From NCBI GenBank assembly GCA_938023775.1, contig CALJDB010000309.1, forward strand, positions 1 to 8,983: DNA of 8,983 nt, given 5' to 3'. The notes beneath the pieces are model-generated. The model did no database searches. It saw only the letters and a list, made by a program, of their open reading frames with translations, and was not told the origin of the DNA. Shown in pieces: positions 1-5,683 of this stretch (position 1 is the first letter of the stretch; the number at the start of each line of letters is the position of its first letter). Both the position numbers and the translations under genes were made by a program. This DNA comes from an uncultured Clostridia bacterium. Lineage in GTDB: Bacteria; Bacillota; Clostridia; Oscillospirales; Oscillospiraceae.

Positions 1-37
1 AGAATCGGGACGCCGTCGGCGTCCCGATTCTTTTTTT
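1..37. terminator. Strong intrinsic terminator hairpin after the kinase gene
   Basis: A perfect 14-bp stem (1-14 with 18-31) closes on a 3-nt loop and is followed on the plus strand by seven T residues (31-37). In plus orientation this is a textbook intrinsic terminator for a gene lying left of the window. On the minus strand the hairpin begins only a few bases after the histidine kinase stop codon (36-38), so it probably also ends the minus-strand operon. The matching U-tract for that direction would lie outside the window and cannot be seen. Confidence 0.85.
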
Positions 38-1022
38 ATACTTTCAGCTCATACTGGCTGAGGTCCAGCTTTATGACGGTGCCCTTTCCGATCTCGCTTT
101 CGGCGGAGATGGCGGCGCCGAGGTTTTCGCAGACGCGGCGGCAGAGGTAGAGTCCGAGACCCGTGGCGCTCTGGTCGGCGCGGCCGTTATGACCGGTGTA
201 GCCCTTCTGGAAAATGCGCGGCAAGTCCTCCGTCGCAATGCCGATGCCCGTGTCCGCAATGCAGAGCGTCCGCCCCTCGGCATAGATGCTGATAGAGCCG
301 GCAGGCGTATATTTCAGCGCATTGGAGAGCAGCTGCTCGAGCACGAAGCGCAGCCACTTTTCGTCCGTTACGAGCGAGAGACCCGTCGGAACAAAATCCA
401 GCCGGATGCCGCGGCGGATGAACTCCGCGGAAAAGCGCCGCGCCGCCGCGCGGATGACGCCGTCGAGCGCCGTTTCGCGGAACACATAGTCCCCGCTCTC
501 CGCGCCGAGGCGCAGATAGACGAGCACCATGTCCGCATACTGCTCCACGCGCAGCAGCTCGCTGCGCAGCGAGCGGGCGAGGTCCGTATCCTCGCCGGAG
601 AGGGCGAGACGCATCGCGGCGATGGGCGTTTTGATCTGATGCGCCCAGACGGTGTAATAGTCCTGCATGTCGCGCGCCCGCGCCTCGTATTCCGCCGTGA
701 GCCGGGCGTTTTCGCGCCATAGCGCGGCGATGAGCGCCTGATAGTCCGCCTCCGTCCGGCTCTCCGGCGCGGGCAGCGCGTCGGGTAGCGCCGGGGGCAG
801 CGTCTCCGCGAGCGAGGCGAGCGTCCGGCGCCGCCGCCGCGCGCGGGAATAGTCCCAAATAAGCACCCCGAGTCCGACGAGCCCACAGAGCGCGCAGGGA
901 TACCAAACCGCCCGCAGCGGCAGCGCGCAGAGTGCAAACATCCCGGTAAGCGCCGCCGCCAGAAGCAGATAAAGCCCGATCTCCCGCCGCCGGTCCCGGA
1001 GATAAGCGAAAAACTCCTTCAT
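36..1022 (-). CDS. BceS/GraS-like intramembrane-sensing histidine kinase
   Basis: Membrane sensor kinase that autophosphorylates on histidine and passes the phosphate to the response regulator encoded just upstream. The 328-residue protein has two transmembrane segments near residues 15-34 and 40-57 with almost no extracellular loop, the hallmark of intramembrane-sensing kinases. A basic stretch and a linker follow. The phosphoacceptor is His128 in WAHQIKTP. The ATPase domain shows the N-box Asn234 (LLSNALKYTP), the G1 box at 257-261 (DTGIG), the FQKGYTG segment at 271-277 and the G2 box TGLGLYL at 287-293. The KGYTG and TGLGLYL wording is typical of the BceS/GraS/VraS-like group linked to antimicrobial-peptide sensing. 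The ATG directly abuts the regulator's TGA (TGAATG), and a GGTGGAGGAG ribosome site lies inside the regulator's 3' end, so the two are translationally coupled. Kinase identity is firm. The stimulus is inference, because no transporter partner is visible. Confidence 0.95.
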   Translation of the reverse strand: MKEFFAYLRDRRREIGLYLLLAAALTGMFALCALPLRAVWYPCALCGLVGLGVLIWDYSRARRRRRTLASLAETLPPALPDALPAPESRTEADYQALIAALWRENARLTAEYEARARDMQDYYTVWAHQIKTPIAAMRLALSGEDTDLARSLRSELLRVEQYADMVLVYLRLGAESGDYVFRETALDGVIRAAARRFSAEFIRRGIRLDFVPTGLSLVTDEKWLRFVLEQLLSNALKYTPAGSISIYAEGRTLCIADTGIGIATEDLPRIFQKGYTGHNGRADQSATGLGLYLCRRVCENLGAAISAESEIGKGTVIKLDLSQYELKV

Positions 1023-1697
1023 TCACTCCTCCACCAGATAGCCCACGCCGTGCTTGGTTTTGATGAGGTCCGGGAGCCCGGCGGCGTCCAGCTTTCGGCG
1101 GAGGCGGTTGACGTTCACGGTCAGGGTGTTCTCGTCCACGAACTGGTCCGTTTCCCAGAGCCGCTCCATCAGCGTTTCGCGGCTGACGGCGCTGCCGCGG
1201 CGCTCGAGCAGACAGGTCAGGATACGGCACTCGTTGCGCGTGAGGTCCACCTTTTGCCCGCCGACGCTGAGCGCGAGCGCGTCCGGGTCCAGCACCGCGC
1301 CGCGGACGGCGAGGGCGGGGCGCTGCGGCGCGTAGTCATAGCTGCGGCGCAGCAGCGCCTGAATTTTCGCCATCAGGACGTTCCAGTCGAAGGGCTTCGC
1401 CACGAAATCGTCCCCGCCCATGTTGATCGCCATCACGATATTGAGGTCGTCCGACGCGGAGGAGAGGAACAAGATCGGCACGCGCGAGAATTTCCGGATC
1501 TCCGCGCACCAGTGGTAGCCGTTGAAAAACGGCAGCGCGATGTCCAGCAGCACAAGATGGGGCTCCCACGCGCGCACCTCGTCCGCCACGCGGCGAAAAT
1601 CGCCGGCGCAGCGGGCGTCAAAGTCCCAGCGCTGCAATTGCGTGCGCAGCGCCTCGGCAATGCCGCGGTCGTCCTCCACGATCATCACGCGGTACAT
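1023..1697 (-). CDS. OmpR/PhoB-family response regulator (BceR/GraR-like)
   Basis: DNA-binding response regulator of 224 residues, the expected family length. The receiver domain (about 1-118) has the acidic pocket Glu8-Asp9-Asp10, phosphoacceptor Asp52, the serine switch at 79-80 (FLSSASDD) and Lys101-Pro102. The phrases NGYHWC, VPILFLSS and GGDDFVAKPF are close to BceR/GraR-type regulators. The winged-helix domain occupies about 128-224, with the recognition helix in NTLTVNVNRLRRKL (190-203) and the terminal hairpin at GVGYLVEE. The ATG at 1697 is preceded 7 nt upstream by a strong GAGGAGGGG ribosome site. The upstream lipoprotein gene ends 25 nt away with no hairpin between, and the kinase gene starts immediately after the stop, so all three are probably cotranscribed. 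Its targets are unknown. Family precedent is promoters of envelope-stress or peptide-resistance transporters, none of which lies in the window. Confidence 0.95.
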   Translation of the reverse strand: MYRVMIVEDDRGIAEALRTQLQRWDFDARCAGDFRRVADEVRAWEPHLVLLDIALPFFNGYHWCAEIRKFSRVPILFLSSASDDLNIVMAINMGGDDFVAKPFDWNVLMAKIQALLRRSYDYAPQRPALAVRGAVLDPDALALSVGGQKVDLTRNECRILTCLLERRGSAVSRETLMERLWETDQFVDENTLTVNVNRLRRKLDAAGLPDLIKTKHGVGYLVEE

Positions 1698-1722
1698 CCG
1701 TTTTCCCCTCCTCTCCCTCGTC

Positions 1723-2529
1723 TTAGTCCGTCACGGCGGCGATGTTCTCCTCGCTGACGCTCTGAAGCGGCAGCTCCAGCTGCACTGCGCTGCCGTAAAA
1801 CTCCGCTTTCCAAGCTTCAAACGCCGATTTGGAGATGGGCTGCGTGGAGGAGTGATGATACTCCTCGCTCACATAGTAGACCGCACCCGCGCCCTCAGTG
1901 TCCACATCGGCGGGATAGCCCTCCGGGTGCATCTCCCGGCTCCAAGCATCCGTGCTCGCGGCGAAATCGTAAACGCCGGTCTCCGCATTGTAGCGGTAGG
2001 CGGAGTAAGGCCAGAGCGCATCCCCGGCATAACCCTGATTATGGGAAATGCCGAGGTCGGCAAGTCCCTCCGTGTAATAGACGATGCAGGGGAAACCGGA
2101 GAGCTCCTCGTAAACGGCGTCCGCTTCCGCATCGTAGCCGTAAACATGCTCCGCCATGCCAGCCATCGGCGCGGTCAGGAGCCGGAGGACCAGCTCCTCG
2201 CTCCCGTCGCCGTCCACATCGCAGATGGCAAAGAAATTATCCTCCATAAAGCCAAATTCACCGTCGAACCAGATGTCCTCGCCGTCGGGCCAGACGTGCT
2301 CAAAGGCGAACTGCTGCAGGGCGAACTGATACGCCGCGAGGCGCTTTTCCCGCAGCGCGGGGTCCTCCGTTTCCACGGGGGCCTCCGGCTGGGCGGTCCC
2401 GGCGACGGTCTCGGTCGGCGCCGGCGACGGTTCGGGCGTCGGCGTGGTCTCCGGCGCCTTCTCCCCGCCGCAGGCGGCGAGGGAGAGGGCGAGCGCGGCG
2501 GTCAGGGCGAATAAACTGAGCTTTTTCAT
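1723..2529 (-). CDS. Secreted lipoprotein with DVDGDG calcium-type loop, function unknown
   Basis: Predicted surface lipoprotein of 268 residues from the ATG at 2529. Residues 1-19 form a signal peptide (MKKLSLFALTAALALSLAA), and the lipobox LAAC places the lipidated cysteine at residue 20. A Pro/Thr/Glu-rich linker spans about 23-57 and would hold the globular part off the membrane. The globular region carries DVDGDGSEELVL (about 104-115), resembling the acidic metal-binding loops of FG-GAP and EF-hand-like repeats. It is rich in acidic and aromatic residues. I cannot name a family or function. Start choice: GTG at 2532 and ATG at 2529 are in tandem (GTGATG). The ATG overlaps the peptidase stop as TGATG and gives the most usual signal peptide, so I prefer it; the GTG would add one residue. 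The gene lies between a peptidase gene and a BceRS-like pair, so a role in ligand capture or signalling is possible but is inference. Confidence 0.88.
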   Translation of the reverse strand: MKKLSLFALTAALALSLAACGGEKAPETTPTPEPSPAPTETVAGTAQPEAPVETEDPALREKRLAAYQFALQQFAFEHVWPDGEDIWFDGEFGFMEDNFFAICDVDGDGSEELVLRLLTAPMAGMAEHVYGYDAEADAVYEELSGFPCIVYYTEGLADLGISHNQGYAGDALWPYSAYRYNAETGVYDFAASTDAWSREMHPEGYPADVDTEGAGAVYYVSEEYHHSSTQPISKSAFEAWKAEFYGSAVQLELPLQSVSEENIAAVTD

Positions 2530-4232
2530 CACGCGATCCCCGTCAGGTCAAAGCCCGCGAGCTTCGTCTGCGCCTTTTCGCAGACGCCGCGGAGACACGC
2601 TTCCTCGAACGGGCTCTCCAGCCCGGCGTTTTTCAGCAGCTCGGTGAAGGTGCGGCTGCCGCCCTGCTTCGTGTAAGCCATGTAATAGCGCCACGCATCG
2701 GGCAGGCTGTCCTGGATCTTGGACCAGAACTGGAGCGAGACGGTCTGGGCAAGGCAGTAGTCGATATAATAGAAGGGGCTCGCGTAAATGTGGCTCTGGC
2801 GCTGCCAGCCCTCTCCCTCGGCGTAAAACGGAATGTCGCCGTCGAGCTTCAGCCACGGCATATATTCGCCGAGCAGCCGCGTCCAGCAGCCGTGGCGCTC
2901 CGCCGGGGTCCAGTCCGGATGGGCGTAAATCTCATGCTGGAAGTGGTCCACCAGCGTGCCGTAGGGCAGGAAGGTCAGCGCACCGGCGAGGTGGCTGTAG
3001 AGGAACTTGCGCGCGTCCGGACCGAAAAAGCCCTCCGCCCAGGGCTCCGCGAAAAATTCCATGCTCATCGAGTGGACCTCGCAGGCCTCCATGCTGGGCC
3101 AGATATATTCCATCGGCACGCGGTCGCGGTTGGTCCAGCAGGCGAAGGCGTGGCCCGCCTCGTGGGTGACGACCTCCACGTCGTGCTGGGTGCCGTTGAA
3201 GTTTGCGAAGATGAAGGGGACCTCATAGTCCATGATCGCGGTGCAGTAGCCGCCGCCCGCCTTGCCCTCCGTGGAGAGCACGTCCATCAAGCCGTCGTCG
3301 AGCATCCTGCGGAAGAACACCGCCGTCTCCGGGCTCAGCTCCCCGTAGAACTTCATGCCCTGCGCCAGAATGTCGTCCGGCGTGCCCGCCGGGCGCGGGT
3401 TGCCGCTGCGGAACTCCAGCGCGGCGTCGGCAAAGCTCATCGGATACTCCTTGCCGATGCGCTGGGCCTGACGGCGATAGACCTCCGCCGCGACGGGGAC
3501 GACGTATTTCCGCACCGCGGCGCGGAAGGCTTCGACGTCCTCCTTCGTGTAGCAGTTTCTGCCCATGCGGTAATAACCGAGCTGGGTATAGCCGTCGTAG
3601 CCGAGCTTGCGCCCCATCGTGTCGCGCAGCTTCACGAGCTCGTCATAGATGCGGTCGAGGTCCGCCTGATGCTCCTTATACCATGCGCCCTCGGCCTTCC
3701 ACGCGGCGAGGCGGCGGGCATCGTCCGCGTCGGACTTGAAGGGGCTCAGCTGGGAGAGCGTGTAGGTCTTGCCCTCAAACGGGATCTGGGCGGAGGCGAT
3801 GAGCTTCTGGTATTCCTGCGTCAGCTCGTTCTCCTTCTGCAGCTCGCCGATGATCTCCGGGGAGAAGGTCTTGCGCGCGATCTCCGCGTTGACGAACATC
3901 AGGTCGCCGTATTCCGCCGTGAAGTCCGGGCGGAAGGGGCTTTCGAGCATCGCGGCGGTCCAAGCCTGCGAGTATTCCTCCAGCTCCGGTCCGGCGTTGT
4001 TCCAGAAGGTCTCCTCCGCGTCGTAAAATGCGTCGCGCGTGTCGATGCTGTGGCGCACGGAGGCGAGCGTCGCCGCCGTGTCGAGGTGCTTCTGCTCGCT
4101 CTGCCACGCGAGGAAGGTCTCGCGCGCCTCGGCATAGGTCTTCGCCGCCTTCAGCTGCTCCGTCAGCGCCGCGAGACGCTGCTTGAGCGCCTCCACGTCG
4201 GGGCGGACATAGGGCATTTCGGAAAATTTCAT
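2529..4232 (-). CDS. M3-family oligoendopeptidase (zinc metallopeptidase)
   Basis: Cytoplasmic zinc peptidase that cuts short peptides. The 567 residues form one complete M3 protein, with no signal peptide or membrane segment. The zinc site is THEAGHAF, with ligands His357 and His361, catalytic Glu358 and the likely third ligand Glu385 in EACEVHSMSMEFF. The segments KTFSPEIIGELQKEN (121-135), KAGGGYC (324-330), FIFANFNGT (340-348) and QRQSHIYASPFYYIDY near the C terminus match the oligoendopeptidase subgroup related to but distinct from PepF. The start is supported by AAAGGAGG at 4241-4248, 8 nt before the ATG, and by the family-typical opening MKFSEMPYVRPD. It is the first gene of the minus-strand operon, and its stop overlaps the lipoprotein start. 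In this setting it could simply recycle peptides or could degrade peptides related to the signal sensed downstream. Nothing in the sequence separates these options. Confidence 0.96.
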   Translation of the reverse strand: MKFSEMPYVRPDVEALKQRLAALTEQLKAAKTYAEARETFLAWQSEQKHLDTAATLASVRHSIDTRDAFYDAEETFWNNAGPELEEYSQAWTAAMLESPFRPDFTAEYGDLMFVNAEIARKTFSPEIIGELQKENELTQEYQKLIASAQIPFEGKTYTLSQLSPFKSDADDARRLAAWKAEGAWYKEHQADLDRIYDELVKLRDTMGRKLGYDGYTQLGYYRMGRNCYTKEDVEAFRAAVRKYVVPVAAEVYRRQAQRIGKEYPMSFADAALEFRSGNPRPAGTPDDILAQGMKFYGELSPETAVFFRRMLDDGLMDVLSTEGKAGGGYCTAIMDYEVPFIFANFNGTQHDVEVVTHEAGHAFACWTNRDRVPMEYIWPSMEACEVHSMSMEFFAEPWAEGFFGPDARKFLYSHLAGALTFLPYGTLVDHFQHEIYAHPDWTPAERHGCWTRLLGEYMPWLKLDGDIPFYAEGEGWQRQSHIYASPFYYIDYCLAQTVSLQFWSKIQDSLPDAWRYYMAYTKQGGSRTFTELLKNAGLESPFEEACLRGVCEKAQTKLAGFDLTGIA

Positions 4233-4279
4233 TGCGTTATCCTCCTTTGGAGTGAAATGATTGGTTCTTACAAGACCTT

Positions 4280-4309
4280 ATTTTACCACAGATCTGTATC
4301 TGTTTGCAA
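4280..4309 (-). promoter_or_regulatory. Predicted sigma-A promoter for the peptidase-lipoprotein-TCS operon
   Basis: On the minus strand, -35 TTGCAA (4309-4304) is followed after 18 nt by -10 TAAAAT (4285-4280). TGG directly before the -10 gives an extended -10. Transcription would start near 4273, leaving about 40 nt of leader before the peptidase ATG. The spacer contains the perfect palindrome ACAGATCTGT (4288-4297) and a second ATCTGT (4298-4303), which could be an operator. The promoter is read by eye; strength and regulation are inference. Confidence 0.6.
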
Positions 4310-4332
4310 TCCTCGGACGTATCCGTTATAAT
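4304..4332 (+). promoter_or_regulatory. Predicted sigma-A promoter for the TrmH-family methyltransferase
   Basis: -35 TTGCAA (4304-4309), a 17-nt spacer and a perfect -10 TATAAT (4327-4332) give a near-consensus housekeeping promoter. Start of transcription would be near 4339, about 32 nt before the ATG at 4371. GGGAGG at 4355-4360 serves as ribosome site, 10 nt from the start codon. The -35 hexamer is its own reverse complement and coincides with the -35 of the opposing promoter. Confidence 0.75.
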
Positions 4333-4370
4333 AATCTCAACTATTTGTAAACGCGGGAGGGCGAAGCGCC

Positions 4371-5183
4371 ATGGCGAAGCTGATCGAGATCGAGGATTTT
4401 TCCGCGCCGGAGCTGGATGTTTATGCGCGGCTGACGGAGAACCAGCTCGTGAACCGGGAAAATCCGGGGGAGGGGCTTTTTATCGCGGAAAGCCCGCTCG
4501 TCATCGGGCGCGCGCTGGACGCAGGGTATGAGCCCGTGAGCTTTCTGATGGAGCGGCGCGACGCGCTCGCCGCCGGAAAAGCGCTTTTAGAGCGCTGCGC
4601 GCCGGATATTCCGGTCTTTATGTCGGAGCTCGCGACGCTCTCGCGTCTCACGGGATTTCACCTGACGCGCGGGATGCTCTGCGCCATGCGCCGCCCGCCG
4701 CTGCCCGCGGCGGAGACGGTCTGCGCCGGGGCGCGGCGCGTCGCGGTGCTGGAGGATGTCGTGAACCCGACGAATGTCGGTGCCATTTTCCGCTCCGCCG
4801 CTGCGCTCGGCATGGACGCCGTGCTGCTGACGCGCAAATGCTCCGACCCGCTCTACCGCCGTGCCGTGCGCGTCAGCATGGGAAACGTGTTCCTCATCCC
4901 GTGGACCTATCTGCCCGCGGAGGAGCCGGATTATCCCGCGCTGCTGCGCCGCCTCGGTTTCCTGACCGCGGCGATGGCGCTGCGGGACGATTCCCTCTCC
5001 GTCTCCGACCCGCGTCTCGCCGCGGCGGAGCGCCTCGCCGTCGTTTTAGGCACAGAGGGCGACGGCCTCGCGCCGGAGACCATCGCCCGCTGTGATTATA
5101 CCGTTAAGATTCCCATGCGCCGCGGCGTGGACTCTCTGAACGTCGCCGCCGCAAGCGCCGTGGCGTTTTACGCAATGGCGTGA
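4371..5183 (+). CDS. TrmH/SpoU-family RNA 2'-O-ribose methyltransferase
   Basis: Predicted S-adenosylmethionine-dependent RNA methyltransferase of the SPOUT fold (270 residues) that methylates a ribose 2'-OH of rRNA or tRNA. All three SpoU motifs are present. Motif 1 is NPTNVGAIFRSAAALG, with Asn135 and Arg141. Motif 2 is LGTEGDGL (226-233). Motif 3 is IPMRRGVDSLNVAAASAVAFY, with Ser255 and Asn257, which form the trefoil-knot cofactor site. The N-terminal part (about 1-110) fits the substrate-binding domain seen in RlmB- and TsnR-like members, with FIAESPLVIGRAL in the usual position. The exact substrate cannot be assigned from sequence alone, so no symbol is given. It is transcribed alone, diverging from the peptidase operon, from a near-consensus promoter, which suggests steady housekeeping expression. 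It converges on the ylmC/ymxH-like gene with a strong palindrome between them. Confidence 0.93.
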   Translation: MAKLIEIEDFSAPELDVYARLTENQLVNRENPGEGLFIAESPLVIGRALDAGYEPVSFLMERRDALAAGKALLERCAPDIPVFMSELATLSRLTGFHLTRGMLCAMRRPPLPAAETVCAGARRVAVLEDVVNPTNVGAIFRSAAALGMDAVLLTRKCSDPLYRRAVRVSMGNVFLIPWTYLPAEEPDYPALLRRLGFLTAAMALRDDSLSVSDPRLAAAERLAVVLGTEGDGLAPETIARCDYTVKIPMRRGVDSLNVAAASAVAFYAMA

Positions 5184-5197
5184 GAGAATGGAAAGGC

Positions 5198-5225
5198 GGA
5201 GCCCCGCGCCGCGGCGCGGGGCTCC
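5198..5225. terminator. Perfect 28-nt GC-rich palindrome between convergent genes
   Basis: Two 14-nt arms (5198-5211 and 5212-5225) are exact reverse complements. They lie 15 nt after the methyltransferase stop and 13 nt beyond the end of the ylmC-like gene. The position between two convergent genes suggests a shared bidirectional terminator. Neither strand has a real U-tract: plus continues ACCCGTC and minus continues GCCTTTC. It may therefore act by stalling, by RNA-end protection, or with Rho. The hairpin is certain; termination is inferred. Confidence 0.6.
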
Positions 5226-5237
5226 ACCCGTCAGACC

Positions 5238-5510
5238 TTAAAAATACTGCTTCCGTCCCCGCTTGCTGCGCTCGCATGCGCCGGGAATCTCCACCAAAAT
5301 AATATCCTCCCCAATGCGGGAGATGCAGTCCATGGGAATCAGAAAATCCGGCTCGCGCCCGAACAGCCCAAAGAACCGGCAGGGTCCCGGCACGATGAGC
5401 GCCTTCACCGTCCCCTCCGGGACGAGCAGCTCCGCGTCGCAGACAAAGCCCAGCCGCTGCCCGGTGCTGATGTTGATGATCTCCTTGCTCCGGAGCTCCG
5501 ATAAGCGCAT
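5238..5510 (-). CDS. YlmC/YmxH-family sporulation protein (PRC-barrel)
   Basis: Small PRC-barrel protein of 90 residues, the usual size for the YlmC/YmxH family of endospore-forming Firmicutes. The opening MRLSELRSKEIINISTGQRLGFVCDAEL, the central IPMDCISRIGEDIILVEI (about 59-76) and a short hydrophilic tail rich in Arg and Lys (about 79-88) fit the family closely. The molecular role of these proteins is not well established; the name comes from their restriction to spore formers. There is no signal peptide or membrane segment. The start is supported by GGGGAGGAGG at 5519-5528, 8 nt before the ATG. It stands alone, converging on the methyltransferase and separated from mnmA by 173 bp, so it probably has its own promoter. 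I could not identify a convincing housekeeping -10/-35 pair upstream. Confidence 0.92.
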   Translation of the reverse strand: MRLSELRSKEIINISTGQRLGFVCDAELLVPEGTVKALIVPGPCRFFGLFGREPDFLIPMDCISRIGEDIILVEIPGACERSKRGRKQYF

Positions 5511-5613
5511 AGCCGCGACCTCCTCCCCGCATCCGTCCCTTCATCCTATGCGAAAAAGGGGGAATTTCAGAACTGCGGACGCGAACTCAGGTGAGGCTTT
5601 TTTTGACAAGCTG

Positions 5614-5639
5614 AAGTCCCGGCTTTGCCGGGGCTTTTT
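5614..5639 (+). terminator. Hairpin with T-run in the mnmA-ylmC spacer
   Basis: AAGTCCCGGC (5614-5623) pairs with GCCGGGGCTT (5627-5636) around a TTT loop, with one G-T pair, and is followed by T to 5639. In plus orientation it has the form of an intrinsic terminator, yet no plus-strand gene lies just upstream. On the minus strand, after mnmA, the hairpin still forms but is followed by CAGCTTGTC rather than a U-tract. Its real direction of use is uncertain. Confidence 0.45.
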
Positions 5640-5664
5640 GCTATGCAAAGACATAGCAAAAAGC
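5633..5664. repeat. 13-bp perfect inverted repeat downstream of mnmA
   Basis: GCTTTTTGCTATG (5633-5645) and CATAGCAAAAAGC (5652-5664) are exact reverse complements around a 6-nt loop. It begins 20 nt past the mnmA stop and could protect or end the mnmG-mnmA transcript on the minus strand. Its left arm overlaps the neighbouring hairpin by 4 nt (5633-5636), so the two folds compete. A further small GCAGA/TCTGC stem lies at 5663-5674. No gene is seen in the 173-bp spacer. Confidence 0.6.
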
Positions 5665-5683
5665 AGAAATCTGCCATTTCCTC

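Noticed and set aside
187..1230. Minus-strand frame of 347 codons overlapping the kinase and regulator in another frame.
   Set aside because: It covers the regulator-kinase junction out of frame; the two in-frame proteins carry all expected motifs, so this is a shadow.
1522..2514. Plus-strand open frame of 330 codons opposite the regulator and lipoprotein genes.
   Set aside because: It spans parts of two real minus-strand genes, has no recognisable domain and ends in an Arg/Gly-rich run that mirrors the lipoprotein linker.
2790..4331. Plus-strand open frame of 513 codons opposite the M3 peptidase.
   Set aside because: It is wholly antisense to a well-recognised peptidase with an intact zinc motif, has an Arg/Leu/Val/Ala-rich low-information sequence without motifs, and results from GC-rich third positions that suppress stops.
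5104..5544. Minus-strand frame of 146 codons overlapping the ylmC-like gene and the palindrome.
   Set aside because: The overlapping 90-residue frame matches the YlmC/YmxH family from end to end and has a strong ribosome site; the longer frame has neither.
5540..5572. Possible sporulation sigma-E-like promoter for the ylmC-like gene (CATAGGAT on the minus strand at 5550-5543).
   Set aside because: Only about five of the -10 positions fit and no convincing -35 lies at the right distance. It is tempting because of the family name, but not supportable by eye.
5586..5604. CTCAGGTGAG followed by GC and seven Ts as a plus-strand terminator.
   Set aside because: The stem is only 4 bp with a 2-nt loop, too small and strained to be a credible hairpin.
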